Source of the DNA: Microbispora hainanensis
GTDB taxonomy: Bacteria > Actinomycetota > Actinomycetes > Streptosporangiales > Streptosporangiaceae
Direction: 5' to 3'
Assembly (NCBI RefSeq): GCF_036186745.1
Contig: NZ_CP108086.1
Coordinates: forward strand, 2,046,001-2,110,000
DNA: 64,000 nucleotides
Positions within the stretch are counted from its first letter, which is position 1. Each line of letters opens with the position of its first letter. Shown here in pieces: positions 16,489 through 24,309 of this stretch. The notes beneath the pieces are model-generated. The model was not told the origin of the DNA and made no database searches. It saw nothing but the letters and a program-made list of their open reading frames with translations. A program made the position numbers and the translations under genes.

Positions 16489-19400
16489 TCACTCGTGTAG
16501 TCGTCGGGCTCGCCCGAGGCGGTGGTAGGTGAAGGCCCAGCGGTCTTCGCCGACGTTGCGGCGGGTGTAGCGGTCGGGGTGCTGGTAGCGGTCGCGGTTG
16601 TGAAACTGGCAGGCCGGGCCCAGCAGCTTTAGGTCCGTGAGCCCGCCGCTGCTCCAGTTGTCGGCGTGGTCGATCTGGCACATGGTCGCGGGCAGGGGGC
16701 AGCCGTCGACCCAGCACGTGGCATACCGGGCGAAGATGGCCCGCCGCTGGGCAGGAGTCGCCAGACGGACCTTGCGGCCCATGTCGAGGACCTGCCCGTC
16801 GGCGTTCATGACGATCCGCACCAGAGTCGAGGTGCGGGCGAGCCGGTGCACGCTGGAGACGGGCAGCACCTGCCCCGTCGCCAGCAACAACCCCGGCGGC
16901 ACCATCCCCAGCGGCCCTCCCAGCGAGGCACCCAGTGCCGTCCCCAGCAGCGACCCGGGCAGCGTGCCTGCCGACGCTCCCAACGCCGCACCCAGCGACG
17001 CCCCGGGCATCGTGCCCGCCGACGCCCCGGGCGTCGTGCCCGCCGACGCACCTGGCGCTGCTCCGGGTGACGCCCCGGGAGCTGCTCCCGGTGCCGTTCC
17101 CGATGCCCATCCGGGTGGTGTCTCCCGCTCCGGTCCGGGCCCGCCGGGCGTCGCTCCCGACGGTCCCGATGTCCCCGACGCCTGCGTCGCACGCGAGCAG
17201 CGCACCTCGCCACTGCACCGCCACGCGCCCTGGCCGTCGCACCGGCACGTGCTCTGGCCACGCCGGCAGTCCCCCGCAGGCCCAGGCCCGGCGTGGGTGT
17301 GACGTGCGGAGGCGTCCTCGGGCGGAGGGTCCGGCCACGCCGCCTCCGAAGGCGCTGCCTTCGAAGGCGTTGTGTGCGATGGAGCAGCCTCCGAGCACGC
17401 TGCCTGTGATAGCGGCGCGTCCGAAGCCGTCGCGTCCGAAACCGTCGCACCCGAAGCCGTCGCGCCCGAAGGGGCTGTGTCCGAAGGGGCTGTGTGCGCA
17501 TGCCCGTCACCGTCGGCAGGGCATGCTGACGCGCGCCGCGCGGTGTGCGGTGTTCCAGACTTGGCCGCAACGCGGTCGCCGTCTCCACCTTGGCGGGCAC
17601 GGTCTCGCCGCCCTCGGCGGCGGCGGCGTTCACGGTGTGGTCGCCCTCAGCAGAGGCGGTGCTTGCGGTGTCGCGCAGCTCGCACTCACCTGCATCACTC
17701 CCCGCACCGGCATCCGCCTCAGCCTCGCCGGTGTCGAACTCCTCCGGGATGTCGGGGTCGTCAGCGCCGCCCGCAGCGCCGGGGTCGCCCAACGCGCCGG
17801 AAACGGTGTCATCGGCCCGGCTCAGGTCGTCGGCGCTTCCGGTGGCGTCGGGGGCGTAGGCGTTGGTGTCGTCGGCGCTCTCCGCACCGGCATCTGCCTC
17901 AGCCTCGGCATTGTCGAGGTCGTCGGCCTGGCCGGGTGCAGGGTCGCCCGTGTCGTCCCGGCCTTCCTCGAAGTCCGCGGCGTCCCGCGTGTCTTCGGCG
18001 TGGTCGGTGGTGTCGTCGGCCTGGCCCGGCTCGTCAGTGGTTCCGGTGGTGTCGGGGATGTAGTCGCTGGGGGCGCTGTCGCCGAGGTCCACGAAGTGGT
18101 CGCTGACGTCGTCGTCGGTGGCCGGGGCAGCGGGGTCTTCGGTGGCCGGGTCGCTGGTGTCGTCGGCGGCGGTGTCTTGGGTGGCCGGGTCGGTGTCTTG
18201 GGTGGCCGGGGCAGCGGGGTCTTGGGTGGCCGGGTCGCTGGTGTCGTCGGCGGGGTGTGGGTTGTCGTCGGTGGGGTCGGTGGTTTCGGGGTCGGTGGGG
18301 AGGGATTCGGCGCTGACCACGACGAGGAGCTCGGCGGCGATCTTCTGCTCCAGCAGGGCGATCAAGGCGTCCGCCTGGCGTACCGTCAGCGGGCGGTCAT
18401 CACCCTGTGCCCTCAGCTTGGCGTACGCCTGCAACAACGCCATCAACCGGGCGCCGGCCTCACGCGGCAGGTAGAACTCCCCTTCCACGCCGCCGCCCTT
18501 GCCCGGGCGGACCCGCAGGAACCGCCTCCCGTAATCGGCCCGCTCATCCCGCTCATCCCCATCGGGGTCCAGCACCGCCCGCAGATGGCGGCCGGCCTTG
18601 GCGACCTCCGCCGCCCCCGCTTTGCCGGCCAGGTCCACCAGGATCGGCTCCGCCAGGCCGGCCTGCTCATCCGATAGCCCGACGACGGCGGCGCAGATGG
18701 CCTCCACCACCCCGGCCGCCAGCTCACCCGTGGCGAACTTCTCCCGCACGACGGGGAGGCGGGGCAGTTCCGCGCCGAGGGTGAGCAGGCGGCCAGCTCC
18801 GCCCACCGTCATCCCCCCACTGGTGCGCAACCAGCAGCGGGTGGAGGCATGCCCGTGCTGCCTGGCCTGACCTGCTCGGTGGACCCGGCCGACGCGGTCG
18901 GCCAGGGCGCTGGTGATCCGATCCCGGGCGAACAGCAACTCCTCCGCCTCGGCCAGGCACATGTCCACGTCATCGGGAAGCGGCGTCAGCGCCAGCTCTT
19001 GGGCCACCTCACGAACCGACCCCACCACCACCCACGACGACCGCACACCACCCCGACCACGACCCCGACCACGATCACGCCCACCCACACCATCGGAAGC
19101 ACCCGCACCCGCACCAGCACTCGGGCCGGCCGCGCCAGGGTCATTCGCGCCGGTGCCGTTTGTGCCAGCAGCGTCCGCGCCATCGGCAGCACCACGCGCG
19201 GCACCAAAGCCAGCGCCATCCGCGCCAGCGGCATCTCCACGGGCGGCATCCGCGTCAGGGCCATTCGCGCCAGCGGCAGCCGCACCATCACAAGCCCCGC
19301 GCACGGCACCGGCGGCAGCCGCGCCATCGGCAGCCCCACGGGCGGCACCCGCGTCAGCGCCGTTCGTGCCGGCGGCATTCGCATCGACGGCAGCTCCACG

Positions 19401-19655
19401 CGTGGCATCCGCGCCGTCGCTATCTGCCCTGTCGGTATGCGTGCCTGGGGCGTCCGCGCCCGGGGCGTCCACGCTCTCGACAACGGGTGCGTCGGCGCGC
19501 TGCCGGGGCCCGAAGTTGATGATCGGGAAGGGCTCCCGGGCGGACGAGCCATCAGAGGACCACAGTGGGGAATTGGCGATCAGACGGTCCCACCACTCAC
19601 CGTCGGCATCGTTCGAATGACGAAGGCGCTCAGGATCGATATCGAACAGATCCAT
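16489..19655 (-). pseudogene. DUF222 (13E12-type) HNH endonuclease, frameshifted near 17.56 kb
   Basis: Two frames together make one protein. From ATG 19655 (GGAGG just upstream) the first frame gives MDLFDIDPERLRHSN, a long Ala/Gly/Asp low-complexity stretch, then the DUF222 core (MCLAEAEELLFARDRITSALAD to LIALLEQKIAAELLV) and a Thr/Asp/Pro-rich linker. Near 17545-17590 this frame turns Arg-rich, while the -1 frame becomes a sensible linker and ends, at 16489, in a full HNH nuclease domain (CQIDHADNWSSGGLTD, then CQFHNRDR). DUF222-HNH proteins are multi-copy in actinobacteria, including the REP13E12 elements of mycobacteria. One missing base would join the frames: a true mutation, phase variation or a sequencing error. 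No slippery heptamer is visible. Confidence 0.75.
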
Positions 19656-19809
19656 CACACCTCCATCAAGCGATTCGAAAACTTGTATTAATTCTCTCCT
19701 CCCCCCGGAGCTTGTGCAAGATCAACTAGCAATCTCTTGGGATCACAGATTGAGGAGACCGCCCTGGTCACGGCGTAGTTCGCCGCCGCCATACAGGCCC
19801 GCCAGAAGC

Positions 19810-20362
19810 TATGGGCTGGACAAGCCCTGCCGGGGGCAGTGAAGGCGCCGCTCAGAGGGCGCGGAGGCACTACCCAGCAAGCATCAAAGCCCGGAAAACG
19901 GCGCAGACGCCGCCCAGAAAGCGGGGACGACACTGCTCGGAAAACGCCGAAAGCCCCGCAAAACGGCGACGGCACTGCTCAACCAGTAGGGACGGCGATA
20001 CTCAGACAGCCAGGGCGGCGCTGCCCCCAAGGCACCGAAGACCCCGCAAAACGGCGACGGCACTGCTCAACCAGTGGGGACGGCGCTGCTCAGGCAGCGG
20101 GGACGGCGCTGTCCGGAAAGCGCCGAAGGCTCGGAACGGCGAACGCCGAGAACGACGAAGGCCCGGAAAACTACGACGGCGCAGCCCGGAACGCGCCGAA
20201 GGCTCGGAACGACGGAGGTCCAGAACGACGGACCCCAGAAAACGGGGGTGCTCGGATCGCGCCGAAGGCTCGTGACAGCGAAGGCTCGTAACTACGAAGG
20301 CCCAGAACGGCGAAGACCCGGAACGGCGAAGGCCGAGAACGACGAAGGTCCCGAATGGCAGG
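19810..20362. repeat. Non-coding array of degenerate hierarchical repeats
   Basis: The gap of about 710 bases between the DUF222-HNH start and the TetR stop is filled with imperfect repeats. A 34-base identical segment starting CCCCGCAAAACGGCGACGGC occurs at 19954 and 20042 (period 88) inside longer diverged copies. A 24-base GGGGACGGCGCTG-type unit repeats at about 20076-20115. The 14-mer GCGCCGAAGGCTCG occurs at 20120, 20193 and 20259, within a run of CGAAGG/CGGAAC words reaching 20350. Frames are open on both strands but give only Arg-rich or compositionally odd peptides, so I call no gene. The first 120 bases (19690-19810) show nothing recognisable. Confidence 0.75.
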
Positions 20363-20367
20363 GCTGC

Positions 20368-21006
20368 TCAGAAGGCGGCGATGGCGTGTTCGACGGCGCG
20401 CAGGGCGCGGTCGAGCTGGACGGCGCGGTCGGCGATCACGTCCTGCATGGGATCACCGGCACGGATCCTGTCGATGCTGGTGATGTACACGGCGCGGTAG
20501 GCGGCGACCACCAGGGCGGCCGCGAAGCGCGGGGCCGGGTCGCCCGGATCGCTTCCGGCCGCCTCGGCGAACAGGCCGGCGATCACGCCCTCGAGCTCCT
20601 CGACCAGCTCCCTCGCCCGGGCCCTGAGCGCGGGCGAGTCGAGGATCACCTGCCAGAAGACCTCATATCCGGGGGCGATCCCGCCGAGCGGGTGGCCGTC
20701 CCTGAGCATGCCGAGGAACAGCCGGCGCAGCGCGGCGACAGGGGTCTCCCCCTCGGCGCGTTCCCGTACGGCGCGGGTGACCAGCTCCACCGCCTCGGGA
20801 TAGCGGTCGAGGAACAGGTCTTCCTTGCGAGGGAAGTAGTTGAAGACGGTCTTGGCCGAGACTCCGGCCGCCTCGGCGACTTCGGCGACCGTGACGTTGT
20901 CGAACCCGCGCTGCACGAACAGGCCCGACGCCACGTCGGAGATGAGCGAGCGGGTCTGCCGCTTCTTCCGCTCCCGCAACCCCAAGGTCTCCGTCACCCG
21001 CCTCAT
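20368..21006 (-). CDS. TetR-family regulator, divergent from an FAD monooxygenase
   Basis: A 212-residue TetR protein. The N-terminal helix-turn-helix (VTVAEVAEAAGVSAKTVFNYF, about 37-57) is clear, followed by a helical ligand domain. It is transcribed away from the FAD-dependent monooxygenase at 21070, and a long palindrome fills the 63-base gap between them. The usual arrangement of such pairs is that TetR represses itself and the enzyme until the enzyme's substrate appears. Ligand unknown. Confidence 0.92.
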   Translation of the reverse strand: MRRVTETLGLRERKKRQTRSLISDVASGLFVQRGFDNVTVAEVAEAAGVSAKTVFNYFPRKEDLFLDRYPEAVELVTRAVRERAEGETPVAALRRLFLGMLRDGHPLGGIAPGYEVFWQVILDSPALRARARELVEELEGVIAGLFAEAAGSDPGDPAPRFAAALVVAAYRAVYITSIDRIRAGDPMQDVIADRAVQLDRALRAVEHAIAAF

Positions 21007-21010
21007 TCTA

Positions 21011-21049
21011 GTTGCTAAAAACTTATAGCGACAGTAAGTTTACAGCAAC
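21011..21049. promoter_or_regulatory. 39-base palindromic operator of the TetR/monooxygenase pair
   Basis: Outer arms GTTGCT/AGCAAC (21011-21016, 21044-21049) and inner arms AAACTTA/TAAGTTT (21019-21025, 21035-21041) are perfectly complementary, with only two-base interruptions and a 9-base centre. The element lies between the two divergent start codons and must overlap both promoters. It is the expected binding site for the TetR regulator next to it. Confidence 0.8.
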
Positions 21050-21069
21050 GGTAACTACGGGGAGGGCGA

Positions 21070-22632
21070 ATGTCGTACGACGTCGTTGTGGCCGGCGGAG
21101 GGCCGGTGGGCCTCATGCTGGCCTGCGAGCTGCGGCTGGGCGGGGCGTCGGTCGTGGTGCTCGAACGGCTGACCGAGATCGACCCGACGATCAAAGCCGG
21201 CGCGCTCAACACGCCCAGCGTGGAGGCGCTCTATCGACGGGGCCTGCTGCCCGCGCTGAGGGAGGTGCAGGAGCGGGCGATGGAAGTCGTGAGGGCGTTC
21301 ATGCAGAAGCGGGCCGCCGCGGGAGGACCGCAGCGGACTCCGCCCAGGTTCGCCGGCCACTTCGCGGGGATGATGCTGAGCGCCGATCTCTTCGACGAGG
21401 ACGACCCCGACCTGGCCGGCCGGGGACCGATCACCGAGATCGGCCTGGTGCCCCAGCAGCAGCTCGAACAGATCCTCGCGGGACGCGCGGCCGAGCTGGG
21501 GGTCGAGGTGCGGCGCGGCGTGGAGGTGACCGGCTTCACCGACGACGGCGAGCAGGTCACGGTCGCCACGACCGAGGGCCCGGTGCACGGCCGCTGGCTC
21601 GTGGGCTGCGACGGCGGCAGGAGCATGGTGCGCAAGCTGGCCGGCTTCGAGTTCCCCGGGACGGACCCGGAGATCACCGCCTACCAGGCCATCGCGGAGA
21701 TGGAGGGCACCGACGACCTCGGCGTGGGCTGGCAGGCCACTCCCACCGGGATCTACTCCCACGGCCCGGTGCCGGGGCGCATCCTCGTCGTACGCTTCGA
21801 CGACGGCGCGCCAGGCAAGGCCGACAAGACCGAACCGGTGACGACGGAGGAACTGCAGGACGCGGTCAGGCACGTCACGGGCTCCGACGTCGTCGTCAAG
21901 GGGATCACGTCGGTCACGCGGTTCACGGACAACGCGCGGCAGGCGACGACCTACCGGCTCGGGCGGGTGCTGCTGGCCGGTGACGCCGCGCACGTGCACT
22001 CGCCCTTCGGCGGCCAGGGGCTGAACCTGGGACTGGGCGACGCCGTGAACCTCGGCTGGAAGCTCGCGGCGGTCGTACGCGGGCAGGCCCCGGAGGGGCT
22101 TCTCGACACCTACACGCGGGAGCGGCACCCCATCGGCGCCTGGGTGCTCGACTGGACGCGGGCCCAGATCGCCCTGATGCGTCCCGACGCCCACGCCCGG
22201 GCGGCCCGGACGGTGGTCGCCGACCTGCTCGGCACGGTCACCGGCACCACCTACTTCGTGAAGAAGATCTCCGGTGTCTGGCAGCGGTACGACATGCCCG
22301 GCGGCGGACACCCTCTGATGGGGCGCAGCGTGCCCGACTACGAGTTCGAGGACGGCTCACGGCTCGCCGACCACCTCCACGACGGCCGCGGCCTGCTCCT
22401 CCGCCAGACCGGATCCCGGCTCGGCGGCGCGGCGGCGGACGGGTACGGCGACCGGGTCGCCACCGTCACGACGGCGATACGCGACGCGCACGCTCCCGGC
22501 GCGCTGCTCGTCCGCCCGGACGGCGTCGTCGCCTGGGTGGAGGACCCGGAAACCACCGATTCCGAGGGGCTCGCCAACGCGCTGGAGACCTGGTTCGGCG
22601 CGCCCGCGGACGTCCCCGTGACCCTCGCCTGA
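21070..22632 (+). CDS. FAD-dependent aromatic monooxygenase (class A)
   Basis: A 520-residue flavoprotein hydroxylase. The Rossmann GGGPVG (9-14) binds FAD, GCDGGRS matches the DG motif, and GDAAHVHSPFGGQGLNLG (about 304) is the GD motif contacting the FAD ribityl. The C-terminal 120 residues form the thioredoxin-like domain usual in polyketide and rifampicin-type hydroxylases. It probably hydroxylates an aromatic compound using NAD(P)H and oxygen; a drug-inactivating or catabolic role is possible, and the TetR/operator arrangement suggests induction by the substrate. GGAGGG precedes the ATG. Confidence 0.9.
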   Translation: MSYDVVVAGGGPVGLMLACELRLGGASVVVLERLTEIDPTIKAGALNTPSVEALYRRGLLPALREVQERAMEVVRAFMQKRAAAGGPQRTPPRFAGHFAGMMLSADLFDEDDPDLAGRGPITEIGLVPQQQLEQILAGRAAELGVEVRRGVEVTGFTDDGEQVTVATTEGPVHGRWLVGCDGGRSMVRKLAGFEFPGTDPEITAYQAIAEMEGTDDLGVGWQATPTGIYSHGPVPGRILVVRFDDGAPGKADKTEPVTTEELQDAVRHVTGSDVVVKGITSVTRFTDNARQATTYRLGRVLLAGDAAHVHSPFGGQGLNLGLGDAVNLGWKLAAVVRGQAPEGLLDTYTRERHPIGAWVLDWTRAQIALMRPDAHARAARTVVADLLGTVTGTTYFVKKISGVWQRYDMPGGGHPLMGRSVPDYEFEDGSRLADHLHDGRGLLLRQTGSRLGGAAADGYGDRVATVTTAIRDAHAPGALLVRPDGVVAWVEDPETTDSEGLANALETWFGAPADVPVTLA

Positions 22633-22814
22633 AGCGTTCGCCGGGCCCCGTGGATCTTTGGCCAAATCTTTACCCTGGCCGCCCGCCGCGCGGGGCCCGG
22701 ATCAACGCTCTGACCTGCGGTTTCATCGGGCACCACACCCCTTAACCCGCACCCCGCCAAGATGTCTCGTGTCATTTGGTATCAGGCGTGGTCAGCAGCC
22801 CCCATCATGTGCTC

Positions 22815-23471
22815 ATGCCCGCTTTTGTCACCCTGTCCGGGCGCTCCGTGCGCCTGGAACCGCTCAGCCTCGCGGTGCTCGACGACCTCGTCGCCGCGGC
22901 GAGTGAAGACCGTTCCACATACGCCTTCACTCGCGTTCCCGCTGGCCGGGATGAGATGGCCTCCTACGTGGAGGCCGCCTTGGCTGAGCAGGCGGAGGGC
23001 CGCACGCTGCCCTTCGCCATCCGGTGGCTGCACACCGACCGCGTGGTCGGTGCCACCCGTCTGATGAACCTGGAGTATTGGCAGGGCCCGATGCCCTGGC
23101 CGCCGGGAACCAAGGGCGCGGTGGGCGAGGTCCCGTCCGTCGCGGACATCGGGTACACCTGGCTCGCCGCGTCGGCCCAGGGCACCGGTGTCAACCGGGA
23201 GAGCAAGTATCTGATGCTCTCCCTCGCCTTCGAGACCTGGCAGGTTCACCGGATCACCCTCAAGGCAGACGTACGCAACACCCGATCCCGGGTCGCCATC
23301 GAGGCCCTCGGCGCGCACCTCGACGGTGTGCGACGAGCGGACAGCCGAGGCGCCGACGACACGGTCCGAGATACCGCGTACTACTCGATCCTGAGTCCCG
23401 AATGGCCCGCCGTGCGCGAACGTCTTCGCGCGAAGCTGGGCATTCTGGAGCCGGCGTCGGAAGCAGCTTGA
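22815..23471 (+). CDS. GNAT-family N-acetyltransferase (RimJ/RimL-like)
   Basis: A 218-residue acetyltransferase. The family start LSGRSVRLEPLS, the IGYTWLAASAQGTGVNRESKYLM region (acetyl-CoA loop, here with a QGTGVN variant) and the RITLKADVRNTRSRVAIEALGA motif place it with the RimJ/RimL-type group that modifies protein N-termini or small amines. The ATG at 22815 was chosen because homology begins there; no clear ribosome site is visible, so a leaderless message is possible. It stands alone and is followed by a strong terminator hairpin. Confidence 0.85.
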   Translation: MPAFVTLSGRSVRLEPLSLAVLDDLVAAASEDRSTYAFTRVPAGRDEMASYVEAALAEQAEGRTLPFAIRWLHTDRVVGATRLMNLEYWQGPMPWPPGTKGAVGEVPSVADIGYTWLAASAQGTGVNRESKYLMLSLAFETWQVHRITLKADVRNTRSRVAIEALGAHLDGVRRADSRGADDTVRDTAYYSILSPEWPAVRERLRAKLGILEPASEAA

Positions 23472-23490
23472 TCAGTCAATAGAAAGGGAG

Positions 23491-23518
23491 CGGCCCGTCC
23501 CGGAAGGGACGGGCCGCG
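23491..23518 (+). terminator. Intrinsic terminator hairpin after the GNAT gene
   Basis: Perfect 12-base arms (23491-23502, 23507-23518) close a GGAA tetraloop. It lies 20 bases after the GNAT stop and just before the stop of the convergent secreted-protein gene, so it can serve both. Confidence 0.85.
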
Positions 23519-23532
23519 TCATGCGAGGGTGA

Positions 23533-24081
23533 TCAGGCGTCGTAGCCGTAGTCCTCGTCGTAGGCGTTGTAGATGTCGCGCCAGTAGCCGCACTTGACGG
23601 GCACGTTGCTGTACAGGCCGATCTGGCAGACCTTCGCCTGGACCTGGGCGACGTCGTAGCGCCAGAAGTTGATCTGCTTGTAGCCGCCGGCGCCGCAGTA
23701 CTTGTACGACTTGTAGCTGGAGGACCAGTTGTCCTCGCCGTCGTCCCAGTAGGACACCCGGAACTTGATGTACGCGCACTTGCCGCCCTGCCGGTAGGTG
23801 CGGTGGTCGTTGTCGTACAGCTTGCCGGTGATGTGGACCCGGTTCGACTCCTCGTGGTCGTAGTTCACGTCGACGTAGCCCTTGGCCTTGGCGAGGTGGT
23901 TGGAGGACCAGTAGGTGCCCCACCAGCCGTCGTAGTCCCAGTCGTGGTGGTGCGGGGCGGAGGCGGTGGCGGCGGAGGAGGCGGAGGCGGGGGCGGCGTT
24001 GGCCGCGGTCGCCAGGGCCGGCAGCCCGAGGGCGGCGACGGTGGTGGCGGCGGCGAGACCGAGGGTGATGGAGCGTCGCAT
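23533..24081 (-). CDS. Small secreted protein with four cysteines, aromatic and acidic rich
   Basis: A 182-residue exported protein of unknown family. The start at 24081 has an AGGAG site and begins a textbook signal peptide (MRRSITLGLAAATTVAALG, cleavage expected near ANA-AP, residue 30). The mature part is rich in Tyr, Trp and Asp (DWDYDGWWGTYW, DDGEDNWSSSYKSYKYC) and has four cysteines that could form two disulfides, suggesting a compact beta-rich domain. Its promoter region carries paired direct repeats of SARP type, so control by the divergent AfsR-like regulator is likely. Confidence 0.8.
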   Translation of the reverse strand: MRRSITLGLAAATTVAALGLPALATAANAAPASASSAATASAPHHHDWDYDGWWGTYWSSNHLAKAKGYVDVNYDHEESNRVHITGKLYDNDHRTYRQGGKCAYIKFRVSYWDDGEDNWSSSYKSYKYCGAGGYKQINFWRYDVAQVQAKVCQIGLYSNVPVKCGYWRDIYNAYDEDYGYDA

Positions 24082-24143
24082 TTCGGTTCTCCTGTTCGAG
24101 GACGATCCCCCCGATACGGGGTGCGTGTCGGGGTTGCAGCTCA

Positions 24144-24212
24144 GTGATAGGCCCGCCCGCCTGCAACCCGCTTTCAACGCTCTCGCCGTGGTTTGCAGGT
24201 CGCTTTCAAGCA
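24144..24212 (-). promoter_or_regulatory. SARP-type direct repeats upstream of a -10 box
   Basis: Two related blocks, 24163-24180 and 24195-24212, each hold two heptamer-like words 11 bases apart (GCAACCC..TCAACGC and GCAGGTC..TCAAGCA), and both share GCTTTCAA. The blocks are 32 bases apart, about three helical turns. On the minus strand the nearer block ends 13 bases before TATCAC (24149-24144), a -10-like box leading to the secreted-protein gene. Heptamer repeats with 11-base period just upstream of -10 are the recognised binding pattern of SARP regulators. Confidence 0.55.
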
Positions 24213-24309
24213 CCTGTACGCAAACTGAACCAACGCCCGCGGTCCTATTGCCGCCGCGTCGCACGATCTATCATTTGGTCGGAAATCTTGCCATCGGGAG
24301 ACAGGTCAC

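Noticed and set aside
17545-17600. Programmed -1 frameshifting in the DUF222-HNH gene
   Set aside because: No slippery X-XXY-YYZ heptamer or following stem is visible, so mutation or error is more likely.
19811-20291. Open frames in the repeat region as small genes
   Set aside because: Two overlapping frames are equally open and Arg-rich; openness follows from the repeat composition.
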